Made by a program: the position numbers and the translations under genes. This document shows, piece by piece, positions 16,733-25,263 of a stretch of DNA of 49,539 nt (position 1 is its first letter; every line of letters begins with the position of its first letter). The stretch comes from an uncultured Flavobacteriales bacterium (GTDB taxonomy: Bacteria > Bacteroidota > Bacteroidia > Flavobacteriales_D > Crocinitomicaceae): assembly GCA_903823565.1 (NCBI GenBank), contig CAIJTF010000036.1, positions 1-49,539 of the forward strand, given 5' to 3'. The notes beneath the pieces are model-generated. The model saw nothing but the letters and a program-made list of their open reading frames with translations. It was not told the DNA's origin and ran no database searches.

Positions 16733-17670
16733 GGCTGACACACAACGGTATCCGACCAAGAGGAATATCCTACCCAAACGCCCAGTGCTCCTCCTTCAAT
16801 GTTTGAGGGTACATTAATTGGTGTGGCAAATGGACTTCCCGAAGAATATATTTGGTTGTATTTTTTATCAAAAAACTGATATTCCTTTTTGCCTAATTTC
16901 GATAAGCGTAAAACTACTGTATCGTTTTGCTTAAAAAATCCCCGCTCATTTTCGGAATATGTACTGTCCTGAAAGGACATTGGATTGTAAAGGGTAAACT
17001 CAAAGGCTAAACCATTAAAAAAGGCATCATTGAAAAAGGGACCAAAAGGTTTCGTAAACAAGGGATCTCCTATTTTCTTCATGTCCCACATGAAATTGTC
17101 CGAAGTAGAGGCATTATCAGACATAAAACCATATAAATAGCCGATGGAGGAATTGTTCGCCTCGGGCTTCCATTGCAAGTAATCTAATCCTTTCGGATCT
17201 TCAATTTTTGTGGTGGATGTGTAGGTTTTTCCTTCGTGCTGAATGGTTAAAGAATATGTTTTTCCTACCTGACCGAAAAGTTGAGTATCGAAGGTAGTAT
17301 ACACACACAATGGATTGGGTAATTGCTGCAATTCTTGAATGGAAAGGCCAAAAATGGCTTCCGCCAATGCTTCCGTCCCTGGAGGCAGATTGTCGGTGCA
17401 AACTTGAATTAATTGAGCGGAATACGTCCCATCACTTACCGTTATTACAGCATTGGAAATAAATCCATTCAGATAACTGGTTATATCGGTAGGAGAATAA
17501 ATGTTCTGACTTGAGGATAGCAAAATAATGGGCGGTTCCCCAACACGAATGCTACCATCCACAACAACCTGTTTTTCGTAGCCAGGGATATCAATTTTAA
17601 CCTCCTTGGTACAGGAAGTTACCGCCAACATTAAGGCGACAAATGAAAAGATTAAAACTCGAAATTCCAT
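16729..17670 (-). CDS. DUF4249-family lipoprotein paired with a TonB-dependent receptor
   Basis: A 313-residue protein with a lipoprotein signal (MEFRVLIFSFVALMLAVTSC, Cys20) followed by TKEVKIDIP and KQVVVDGSI. It is the paralog of the protein at 6161-7093, with a shared NDAFFNGLAFEF core and C-terminal WVGYSSWSDTVVCQP. Its start overlaps the end of the TonB receptor gene by 19 nt, so the two are translationally coupled. DUF4249 proteins are commonly found in this position and may act as accessory lipoproteins of the receptor, as SusD-like proteins do; this is an inference. The ligand is unknown. Confidence 0.85.
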   Translation of the reverse strand: MEFRVLIFSFVALMLAVTSCTKEVKIDIPGYEKQVVVDGSIRVGEPPIILLSSSQNIYSPTDITSYLNGFISNAVITVSDGTYSAQLIQVCTDNLPPGTEALAEAIFGLSIQELQQLPNPLCVYTTFDTQLFGQVGKTYSLTIQHEGKTYTSTTKIEDPKGLDYLQWKPEANNSSIGYLYGFMSDNASTSDNFMWDMKKIGDPLFTKPFGPFFNDAFFNGLAFEFTLYNPMSFQDSTYSENERGFFKQNDTVVLRLSKLGKKEYQFFDKKYNQIYSSGSPFATPINVPSNIEGGALGVWVGYSSWSDTVVCQP

Positions 17671-20096
17671 GTTACACTGGGAATAATAGGAAATAAAGAA
17701 ACTTGTTTCACGGTTAATTTAAAATCACCGTTTAAAAAATCACCATCGTTATCGACATACAAGAAAAATGGATTGGCTCGATTGTACACGTTATAAACAG
17801 AAATCGCAAGGTTGTTACGAAGGCGCTTTTTAACTTGAATTTCCTTTCCAGTTGTAGGATCGGTCTTTGTTTTGTACGCTTTATCAAACCAGGTAGCGGA
17901 TACGTCCAAGCGGTGGTATGGGGCCATTCGCGTAGAATTTCGTGCACCATAATTAAAAAGCAAGGCCTGGTCTTGAACATACCACGAGGTGGGCAAGGTC
18001 AATGTGTTACCCGTTGCATATATAAAACTGCTGGATAAGGTCCATCGATCGCTAAGCATATACGTACCAACTACACTTAAATCATGGCGTCGGTCATATT
18101 TGGCTGGAAAGGTTTCGCCGTTGTTTAAATCAGGAAAACGGCGTTCGGTTTTAGCCCATGTGTATCCAATCCAACCGGTAAATTTACCAACCGACTTTTT
18201 AAAGAAAAATTCAACGCCATAGGCCCAACCCTTTCCAAACACCATCAAGTTGTCCGTATTATCGTTGACATTATCGCCAGGCAAGGCCCCCTCTTTAAAT
18301 TCTACAACATTGTTCATCCCTTTGTAGTAGACCTCTACCGATGCCTCGTATCGATCATCGAAAAAATTCTGAAAATACCCCAAGGAGGCCTGAAATCCTT
18401 TCTGAGGCTTAGCAATATCCGTGGTTGGGTACCATATATCGGTTGGAAGTGAAACCGCACTAAGGCTGGTTAAATGGACAAACTGATAATTGTAGGCGTA
18501 TCCACCTTTTATCGAGCTATGTGCCCCCACCAACCAACGAAAAGAAACCCTCGGTTCTAAACCGTGATAAAATTTTATTAAATCTCCAGAACCATAGGTT
18601 AGGGTTGTATCCGGTTTACTGATATCCCCTTTCATATAACGGGTGAAAGGTCCAACATGCTGGAAGGCAGTATACCGTAATCCTGCATTAATCCTAAGCT
18701 TTTCTGAGGCATCAAATTCGTCCAAAACGTACAAGGCCTCTTCGTGGGAAAAAAGTTTTTGTGCATTCCCTGTGTTGAAAACTATGGTATCTTGTGCCGC
18801 AGAAACACTGGAAGGTGTAAAGACGTGATAAATATAATTTGCCCCCCATTTAATTCGATGCTTATCGTTGGGATAGTAAGAAAAATCTACCTTAGTTCCG
18901 TAATCCCGAATTCCCGATAAAAATTCGATTTTAAATTCATCCTGTTTAGAACCAAACTTGAATTTATAGTCAGAAAAGGTCGAGGTAAGGTTCATGAACA
19001 GTTTGTTGCTGAATAAATGGTTCCATCGCAGGGCTGCAATACCATTACCCCAAGGCATGTCCGCACTAAAGCCCCCTTCCCTATCCGAGAAGGTAAAGAC
19101 ATCTTTACCGTAATAACCACTCAGAAAAACACGGTCTTTTTCACCAAATTTATAATTCAACTTGGCATTCATATCGTAAAAATAGTACCCAGAGCCTGCA
19201 AAGGGTGAAGTATCGGGTATGAAGGCTTTAGCCAATACATCGATGTAGGTCCTTCGTCCGGACAAAATAAAGCTCCCACGGTCTTTTTTCAAAGGTCCTT
19301 CCACCGTTAAGCGAGATGATATTGCACCAATTCCACCTTTCACGGACAGGTGCTTATTGTTTCCTTCATTCATGTTTACCTCTAACACCGAAGAAAGTCG
19401 TCCTCCGTAATTGGCAGGCATTCCACCTTTGATAAGGTTCACATTTTTAACGGCATCAGAATTAAATACCGAAAAGAAACCAAAGAGGTGAGCCGCATTA
19501 TAAACCACCCCTTCATCCAACATGACCAAGTTTTGGTCGGGACCTCCCCCACGCACGTAAAATCCTTGACCACCTTCAGAAACCGAAGAAACTCCAGGAA
19601 GCAACTGAATGGTTTTAATCACATCAACCTCGCCCATAAATGCAGGCAAACGTTTAATTTGATCAATGTCCAACTCGATTTGACCTAATTTAGTAGAGTT
19701 TACGTTTTCGCTCTTTTTACCGTTAATAACAATTTCACGCGTGACTTTCTCGCCTTCAAACGGTTTCAACTCTACGGAATAATTGGCATCGGCCTTACGT
19801 AAATCAAAGTTCTTTCGCTGCGTTGAAAATCCTGTACACCGCACCTCAACATCGTAAATCCCCCCCGGCAAGGTTAGTGAAAAGAATCCGTAGGTATTGG
19901 TTACCGTACCTTTTTCAAGGCTTGGAACAAAAATTTTCGCACTGGATAAGGCCTCTCCGCTTCGGCTATCGGTAATGTAACCACTAATGGTATGTTTATC
20001 TTGGGCCATGAACGAGAATCCCAGCATCCCCATGAAAATTAGGACCAAAAAATAACGGTGTTGCAAAAAAATGGAGGAGGTAGGATGTGAAGTCAT
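17652..20096 (-). CDS. TonB-dependent receptor with carboxypeptidase-regulatory-like N-terminal domain
   Basis: ATG 20096 is chosen because a perfect promoter element lies 16 nt upstream; the longer frame to 20204 would include that promoter. The 814-residue protein has a signal peptide (FMGMLGFSFMAQ), a carboxypeptidase-regulatory-like beta domain (about 35-115, TISGYITDSRSGEALSSAKI, GTVTNTYGFFSLTLP), a plug domain (VRGGGPDQNLVMLDEGVVYN, NVNLIKGGMPANYGGRLSS) and a long barrel ending in VTWNFEF. It takes up an unknown ligand across the outer membrane using TonB energy. The following DUF4249 lipoprotein gene overlaps it. Receptors of this layout are paired with either SusD-like or DUF4249 proteins. 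Confidence 0.92.
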   Translation of the reverse strand: MTSHPTSSIFLQHRYFLVLIFMGMLGFSFMAQDKHTISGYITDSRSGEALSSAKIFVPSLEKGTVTNTYGFFSLTLPGGIYDVEVRCTGFSTQRKNFDLRKADANYSVELKPFEGEKVTREIVINGKKSENVNSTKLGQIELDIDQIKRLPAFMGEVDVIKTIQLLPGVSSVSEGGQGFYVRGGGPDQNLVMLDEGVVYNAAHLFGFFSVFNSDAVKNVNLIKGGMPANYGGRLSSVLEVNMNEGNNKHLSVKGGIGAISSRLTVEGPLKKDRGSFILSGRRTYIDVLAKAFIPDTSPFAGSGYYFYDMNAKLNYKFGEKDRVFLSGYYGKDVFTFSDREGGFSADMPWGNGIAALRWNHLFSNKLFMNLTSTFSDYKFKFGSKQDEFKIEFLSGIRDYGTKVDFSYYPNDKHRIKWGANYIYHVFTPSSVSAAQDTIVFNTGNAQKLFSHEEALYVLDEFDASEKLRINAGLRYTAFQHVGPFTRYMKGDISKPDTTLTYGSGDLIKFYHGLEPRVSFRWLVGAHSSIKGGYAYNYQFVHLTSLSAVSLPTDIWYPTTDIAKPQKGFQASLGYFQNFFDDRYEASVEVYYKGMNNVVEFKEGALPGDNVNDNTDNLMVFGKGWAYGVEFFFKKSVGKFTGWIGYTWAKTERRFPDLNNGETFPAKYDRRHDLSVVGTYMLSDRWTLSSSFIYATGNTLTLPTSWYVQDQALLFNYGARNSTRMAPYHRLDVSATWFDKAYKTKTDPTTGKEIQVKKRLRNNLAISVYNVYNRANPFFLYVDNDGDFLNGDFKLTVKQVSLFPIIPSVTWNFEF

Positions 20097-20112
20097 TGAA
20101 ATAAAAGAGTGC

Positions 20113-20120
20113 CAAAGGTA
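20113..20120 (-). promoter_or_regulatory. -7 promoter element TACCTTTG for the TonB receptor gene
   Basis: Perfect TAnnTTTG on the minus strand, ending 16 nt before ATG 20096. Confidence 0.6.
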
Positions 20121-20210
20121 TGAACATTTAAAGGATAAAAAGGTTTTTTTACCATTAATAATTGGTGAATTATTCGTGTTTTCACCGACTTTGCTTTTCC
20201 TCAAAATGAT

Positions 20211-20218
20211 TACCTTCG
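20211..20218 (+). promoter_or_regulatory. Near-consensus -7 element TACCTTCG for pheT
   Basis: One mismatch to TAnnTTTG; ends 16 nt before ATG 20235. Confidence 0.45.
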
Positions 20219-20234
20219 CTTCAAGAATTCTCGA

Positions 20235-22640
20235 ATGAAAATATCATACAATTGGCTTAAAGACTACTTAGATTTTCAAGAAACACCCGAAGTCTTGGGC
20301 GAAATACTTACGCAAACAGGGCTTGAAGTGGAAAGCATCGCCTACACCGGTGCCGTTGAAGGCGGTTTACACGGCGTTGTCGTGGGGGAAGTCGTCCGCT
20401 GTGAAAAGCATCCAGAAGCCGATAAACTCAAGCTAACCTTAGTCGATGTCGGCTCAGAACAGCTTCCAATCGTTTGCGGTGCATCAAACGTAGCTATTGG
20501 ACAAAAAGTACTGGTGGCCATGGTAGGGACCACCCTTTACCCTAGCACTGGGGATTCCCTCACCATAAAAGCGGTGAAAATTCGAGGAGAAGCCTCGTTG
20601 GGTATGATTTGCGCTGAGGATGAACTAGGAATTGGGAATTCTCACGATGGCATCATGGTACTACCCCAATCAACGCACATTGGATTACCTGCGGCACATG
20701 CACTGGAGTTGGAACAAGACGCCATTTTTGAAATTGGTCTTACGCCTAATCGGTGCGATGCTATGAGTCATATTGGTGTGGCGAGAGATATTCGTGCCTT
20801 TTTAAAGCACCATAAAGGAATCGATTTACCCATCCAATGGCCTGAGGTTCCTGAAATTCAAAACGCAATGGACTCCAGCCGAGACATTAAGCTTGTAAAC
20901 CCAGAAGCTTGTTCACAATACATGCTCGGAGAAATAAAAGGGGTAAAGGTCACATCCTCCCCAAATTGGCTCCAGAAAAAATTAATGGCTCTTGGAATTT
21001 CTCCAGTAAACAATGTGGTCGATTGTACCAACTTTGTGATGCATGAAATGGGCAATCCCATGCACGCCTTCGACGCAAGATTCTTTCAGCATTCCCTTTC
21101 CGTTCGCTTTGCGAAAGAGGGGGAAAGCCTATGCACCCTGGACGGAAAGGCAAGATCCTTAAAATCCAATGATTTGATAATTGATGGTGACGGAATTCCT
21201 CGTTGCTTGGCCGGAATTATGGGGGGAAATGAGGTAAAAGTTGATGAATCCACCACCGATCTTCTTTTGGAAGCGGCCTATTTTGACCCCTCCACAATTC
21301 GTAAATCATCCAAACAACATGGGATCCATACGGATGCCAGTTTTCGTTTTGAACGCGGGGTTGACCCTTCACGCATTGAACACGCTTTGAGGCGCTTGAT
21401 GCATTTAATCGTTACCGTAGCGGGCGGAAATCCACAAGGGATTCGAGTAATTGAGCAGCAACCCATCCTAAAAAAGGAAATTAATCTTACGCATGAAGCG
21501 GTAAATCAATTCCTCGGCAGTACCTTGGATGAAAAGGCCTTTGAATCAATATTGCTGTCTTTAGATCTCATTAAAAAAGGAGCCTCGCTTTGGGAAATTC
21601 CGGCATACAGAGCCGACGTCACACGTCCAATTGACGTAATTGAAGAAGTAGTTCGAATTATCGGTTTTGATGCCATTCCCACCGATGAAAAATGGCATTT
21701 TTCCGTTCCGAATACCGAAACGTTTTGCGCTCATGGTACGCGAATTAAAATTTCAACCCAATTAGCCGCCAAAGGATACCATGAAGTTTTGAATAATTCA
21801 TTAACCAAATCATCCTACCAAAACGCAATCACCGCTAAAGGCAATGGGAGTCCAATATTCTTAAAAAACCCATTAAGCCAAGACCTTGCAATGCTGCGAA
21901 ATTCAATGGCATTTGGAGTGTTAGAGAACATTCAATACAACAAAAATAGGCAAGCGCCAAACGTTAAATTTTTTGAATTTGGTCATACCTATCACCAGTT
22001 CGGGAATCAAATGGTAGAAAGAGAGGTATTGGCACTTGGAATGACCGGACTCCACAATCCTGAATCTTGGATTGGTTCTCGCCCTTTATCGTTTTACGAT
22101 TTAAAAAGCGATGTCCTTTCGATGCTAGCATTACTGAATCCCAACTCACTAGAAGAAACTCCCTTTGAAACAGTGGATTTGTACGATGAAGGCATTGAGA
22201 TTAAAGTGGACGGTAAATCCATGGCGCGCCTTGGGCTGCTCTCCCCCTCAAGCATTAAAGCCTTCGAACTAAAAACCACCGTATTTTTCGCTGAAGTCGA
22301 TTGGAAAACCTATATCGAACGTACTAAATTGGCTACTAACGTGTTCGAATCCTTACCGAAAACGATGGCAGTTCGTCGCGACTTTGCATTTTTACTGGAT
22401 GAAGAAGTTTCTTTTTCTGCATTGAAAAAAACAAGCTTCAAGGCCGCTTCAAACCGCCTACTTTCCATGCATCTTTTTGATGTCTACGAAGGGGAAAAAC
22501 TTGAAAAAGGGAAAAAATCCTATGCCTTATCTTTTCATTTTAGGGATAATGAAAAAACCCTGACAGACGCTGAAATCGACGCTGAAATGAAATGCATTCA
22601 CGACGCCATTGTCGCTTCCTTCGGAGCAAATCTTCGGTAA
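20235..22640 (+). CDS. pheT: Phenylalanyl-tRNA synthetase beta subunit
   Basis: At 801 residues it has the usual length and domain order: N-terminal MKISYNWLKDYLDF, a tRNA-binding OB domain (about 40-155; VVVGEVVRCEKHPEADKLKLT, IVCGASNV), B3/B4 editing core (SPVNNVVDCTNFVMHEMGNP, HAFDA), B5 domain, catalytic-like core (YRADVTRPIDVIEEVVRIIGF) and the C-terminal ferredoxin-like anticodon-binding domain (about 710-801; PKTMAVRRDFAFLLDEEVSF, LSFHFRDNEKTLTDAEI). The protein pairs with PheS as an alpha2-beta2 enzyme that charges tRNA-Phe. The alpha subunit gene is not in the window. It is convergent with the decarboxylase gene, with only 2 nt between stops. Confidence 0.97.
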   Translation: MKISYNWLKDYLDFQETPEVLGEILTQTGLEVESIAYTGAVEGGLHGVVVGEVVRCEKHPEADKLKLTLVDVGSEQLPIVCGASNVAIGQKVLVAMVGTTLYPSTGDSLTIKAVKIRGEASLGMICAEDELGIGNSHDGIMVLPQSTHIGLPAAHALELEQDAIFEIGLTPNRCDAMSHIGVARDIRAFLKHHKGIDLPIQWPEVPEIQNAMDSSRDIKLVNPEACSQYMLGEIKGVKVTSSPNWLQKKLMALGISPVNNVVDCTNFVMHEMGNPMHAFDARFFQHSLSVRFAKEGESLCTLDGKARSLKSNDLIIDGDGIPRCLAGIMGGNEVKVDESTTDLLLEAAYFDPSTIRKSSKQHGIHTDASFRFERGVDPSRIEHALRRLMHLIVTVAGGNPQGIRVIEQQPILKKEINLTHEAVNQFLGSTLDEKAFESILLSLDLIKKGASLWEIPAYRADVTRPIDVIEEVVRIIGFDAIPTDEKWHFSVPNTETFCAHGTRIKISTQLAAKGYHEVLNNSLTKSSYQNAITAKGNGSPIFLKNPLSQDLAMLRNSMAFGVLENIQYNKNRQAPNVKFFEFGHTYHQFGNQMVEREVLALGMTGLHNPESWIGSRPLSFYDLKSDVLSMLALLNPNSLEETPFETVDLYDEGIEIKVDGKSMARLGLLSPSSIKAFELKTTVFFAEVDWKTYIERTKLATNVFESLPKTMAVRRDFAFLLDEEVSFSALKKTSFKAASNRLLSMHLFDVYEGEKLEKGKKSYALSFHFRDNEKTLTDAEIDAEMKCIHDAIVASFGANLR

Positions 22641-22642
22641 GG

Positions 22643-24040
22643 TTACGCCTTGTAACCCAGAATTCTCAAGTAGTCCTCTGCCGTTTGTTCCTCACTAAAC
22701 AATTGGGTTACAATTTTCTCGTTGTCGTCCCTCGTAATAAGAATGTGTTTGGGTTCAGGAATCAAACAGTGTTTTAGTCCCCCGTATCCTCCGATGGTCT
22801 CTTGATAGGCTCCGGTATTAAAAAAACCTATAAACAAGGTTCTATTTTTTTCAAACTTAGGAAGATAAATGGCATTCGAATGCTGTTCCGAGTTATAGTA
22901 GTCATCACTATCGCAGGTTAATCCTCCCAATAAAACGCGCTCATAATCGTCGTTCCATCGATTGATAGGCAACATGATAAACCGTTGGTTTATGGCCCAG
23001 GTATCGGGTAAGTTCGTCATGAAGGAAGAATCAATCATGTTCCATTTTTCCCGGTCATTCTGTTGTTTTTGATGGAGAATACTAAAAAGCGCTCCTCCAC
23101 TTTCCCCTACTGTAAACGAACCAAATTCGGTAAAAATATTGGGCTCAGGAATGTCGCTGTCGGTACAAACGCGCTTTATTTGCTGTAATATTTCACGCAC
23201 CATGTATGCGTAATCGAAATCAAATGCCAGTGATTTCTTGATGGGAAATCCTCCTCCAATATTCAACGAATCCAATTCCGGGCATAGCTTTTTCAAATCG
23301 CTGTAGATGCGGAGGCATTTTGTTAATTCGTTCCAATAATAAGCAGTATCATTAATTCCCGTATTGATGAAAAAATGCAGCATTTTCACCTTGATTCTAG
23401 GGTTGTCTTTTAATACGGATTTATAGAACGGTACAATTTCACGGTACCTCATCCCTAAACGAGAGGTATAAAATTCAAACTTCGGTTCCTCCTCTGCGGC
23501 AATGCGAATTCCTATGGAAATATCCTTATCGGTAGATACCAATAAATTCTGTATTTCCTCTGCGTTGTCAACAACGGGGATCACTTTCAGGAAATCCTCG
23601 TTCATCAACTTCGCAATCCCTTGAATGTACGAAGCCGGCTTGAAACCATTACAAATGACAAAAGTGCCTTCTTTTAATTTACCTCGTTCAACCAGGTGGT
23701 TTACGATATCAATATCGAAAGCCGAGGAAGTTTCAATGTGAACATCATTTTTTAATACCTCATCAAGAATGAAAGAAAAATGACTGCTTTTTGTACAATA
23801 GGAATAATAGTATTTTCCGGCATACCCTTGGTTATTAATGGCCTCACGAAACCAACCTTTCGCCCGTTGGATGTTGTTTGAGATTTGAGGCAAGTAGTTG
23901 AACTTCAAAGGGGTTCCGTAATCTTGGATCAAACGCATCAAATCAATACCATGAAAAAAGAGACGATCCTCACGCAAGTTGAACTCGTTTTGAGGAAAAT
24001 CAAAGGTTTGATCTATAAGATCGATGTATTTAGTTCGCAT
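22643..24040 (-). CDS. speA: Arginine decarboxylase, alanine-racemase-fold PLP enzyme
   Basis: A 465-residue fold-type III PLP decarboxylase of the compact Bacteroidota type, much shorter than E. coli SpeA (about 650). The YYYSYCTKSSHF motif near residue 98 carries the lysine expected to bind PLP; HIETSSAFDID, LNIGGGFPIKKS and a late GLTCDSDDYY (Cys and Asp typical of the second half-site) complete the active site. It would convert arginine to agmatine at the start of polyamine synthesis; a diaminopimelate or ornithine decarboxylase relative is less likely. Its start overlaps the ArsC-like gene by 11 nt, so the two may be co-transcribed. Confidence 0.85.
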   Translation of the reverse strand: MRTKYIDLIDQTFDFPQNEFNLREDRLFFHGIDLMRLIQDYGTPLKFNYLPQISNNIQRAKGWFREAINNQGYAGKYYYSYCTKSSHFSFILDEVLKNDVHIETSSAFDIDIVNHLVERGKLKEGTFVICNGFKPASYIQGIAKLMNEDFLKVIPVVDNAEEIQNLLVSTDKDISIGIRIAAEEEPKFEFYTSRLGMRYREIVPFYKSVLKDNPRIKVKMLHFFINTGINDTAYYWNELTKCLRIYSDLKKLCPELDSLNIGGGFPIKKSLAFDFDYAYMVREILQQIKRVCTDSDIPEPNIFTEFGSFTVGESGGALFSILHQKQQNDREKWNMIDSSFMTNLPDTWAINQRFIMLPINRWNDDYERVLLGGLTCDSDDYYNSEQHSNAIYLPKFEKNRTLFIGFFNTGAYQETIGGYGGLKHCLIPEPKHILITRDDNEKIVTQLFSEEQTAEDYLRILGYKA

Positions 24041-24386
24041 TCCCTAAAGCTTCCATTAATGGTTCCAATGGCCGAGCCACAATGGCACGATCCGACCATA
24101 CTACGATAGGTCGTTGTATAAGTTTCGGAAATTGATGCATTAGCTGAAAAAGTTCCTCATCGGTCTTACCTTTTCCTAAAACATGAATTTTATAGGCTTC
24201 TTCCTCCTTTCTGACCCATTCGTGGGGCGATGTTCCTAATTTTTGAGCCAAGGAACGTAATTCGTCCGCGGAAACTGGGTTTTTGATGTAATCAACGATT
24301 TCAACAGCATCAAACCGTTCCTTCAACCATTGTAGTGCACAACGGCTCTTACTGCATTTCGGATTGTGGTAAATGGTAATTTTCAC
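24030..24386 (-). CDS. ArsC/Spx-family thioredoxin-like reductase
   Basis: I set the start at GTG 24386: the sequence then begins (M)KITIYHNPKCSKSR at the usual family position and a perfect promoter element sits 4 nt upstream. The longer frame to 24419 runs through that promoter. The 118-residue protein has the HNPKCSKSR motif with Cys11, as in ArsC and YffB, and the C-terminal IQRPIVVWSDRAIVARP. ArsC members reduce arsenate with glutathione or glutaredoxin; many relatives have no arsenic link, and none of the neighbours is arsenic-related. It lacks the CXXC of Spx. Confidence 0.85.
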   Translation of the reverse strand: MKITIYHNPKCSKSRCALQWLKERFDAVEIVDYIKNPVSADELRSLAQKLGTSPHEWVRKEEEAYKIHVLGKGKTDEELFQLMHQFPKLIQRPIVVWSDRAIVARPLEPLMEALGNAN

Positions 24387-24390
24387 GGAG

Positions 24391-24398
24391 CAAAGGTA
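24391..24398 (-). promoter_or_regulatory. -7 promoter element TACCTTTG, leaderless position, for the ArsC-like gene
   Basis: Perfect TAnnTTTG on the minus strand, with a TTG 18 nt further upstream as a possible -33 element. It ends only 4 nt before GTG 24386. Confidence 0.6.
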
Positions 24399-24415
24399 CA
24401 GAAGATGAAAGAAAA

Positions 24416-25153
24416 TCAATACGTTTTAAAGAAATTCAACATCCAAATTCTTACATATACCAAGGGCATCAAAATCCGAGCTAATAAGCGTAAAATCATC
24501 GGGGGTACTTTCTGAAACCACGCCCAATTTTCTTGCCGTTTCTGCAGGAATTGTGACATCATAACGTGGGCACAAATGCGGCGCTTTTCGGTTCGAAAAA
24601 CAGGCTTTATCACATCCATGAGCAGCACAATTCTTGAAGTTTCGCTTTCGTTCCACGTTTCATGCTCATAGGCATCAGTGAACCACAACCATGCTTTATC
24701 TTTCCAGGCCTTCGTTTCACTCTTCACCCTAATCCCACACTGGGGCAATCCTTCAGGAATTTGAATTCCAAAATGTCCCCGCACAACACCATTGGTATCA
24801 CCCATGTGCGGCGAAATTCGGGTTCTAGGTTCCAAAACATTTATGGATAAGGTAAGAACATCGGGGCGATTTCTCAACCATTCTCTGAGGATTGGGAAAG
24901 CGCATTGGTTTTTATAAAATTCAATAGACCACCACCGCAAAGACAAGGTTTTATACCCATCTTTTTTGGATACCATCCGTTGATGAAAATAAGGGCTTAA
25001 TTCAGTAGAGGACCAATACGCAATGACTTCTCGTTGAATGGCTTCTGCATTCTGATCAAAAAATAAGGTAAGGTCGTGGTCAACCGATTGAACAAAAGCT
25101 GGTTCAGAACCTTCATACCTTCTTGGAAAATGCCATAAACTAAACCAAAGCAT
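24416..25153 (-). CDS. Aspartyl/asparaginyl beta-hydroxylase-domain protein
   Basis: A 245-residue protein. The core (about 70-182) matches the Fe(II)/2-oxoglutarate AspH fold: PHMGDTNGVVRGHFGI with His116, then WFTDAYEHETWNESETSR with His164 and Arg174, the residues expected to bind iron and 2-oxoglutarate. As in known AspH proteins, glycine replaces the usual third carboxylate ligand. The last 25 residues are hydrophobic and could attach the protein to the membrane. Its substrate in bacteria is unknown. A near-consensus TACCTTTA (25158-25165) ends 4 nt before the ATG. The ArsC-like gene starts 29 nt downstream. Confidence 0.85.
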   Translation of the reverse strand: MLWFSLWHFPRRYEGSEPAFVQSVDHDLTLFFDQNAEAIQREVIAYWSSTELSPYFHQRMVSKKDGYKTLSLRWWSIEFYKNQCAFPILREWLRNRPDVLTLSINVLEPRTRISPHMGDTNGVVRGHFGIQIPEGLPQCGIRVKSETKAWKDKAWLWFTDAYEHETWNESETSRIVLLMDVIKPVFRTEKRRICAHVMMSQFLQKRQENWAWFQKVPPMILRLLARILMPLVYVRIWMLNFFKTY

Positions 25154-25238
25154 AGGCTAAAGGTACGAAGTCGATGGGATTGTTAAAAAACTCGCATTAA
25201 AATGAGGATTAGGATGGCTCCCATCATTAAATTGTTGT

Positions 25239-25246
25239 TACTTTTG
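25239..25246 (+). promoter_or_regulatory. -7 promoter element TACTTTTG for the helicase gene
   Basis: Perfect TAnnTTTG, ending 17 nt before ATG 25264. Confidence 0.55.
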
Positions 25247-25263
25247 ATTTTCACACCTTTTCC

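Noticed and set aside
22641..22642. Possible regulatory site between pheT and the decarboxylase gene
   Set aside because: The two genes are convergent with only 2 nt between the stops; there is no room for a separate site and no hairpin terminator is seen.
24030..24386. An arsenic-resistance operon
   Set aside because: Only an ArsC-like protein is present; no ArsB, ArsR or Acr3 gene is nearby, and the family has many members unrelated to arsenic.
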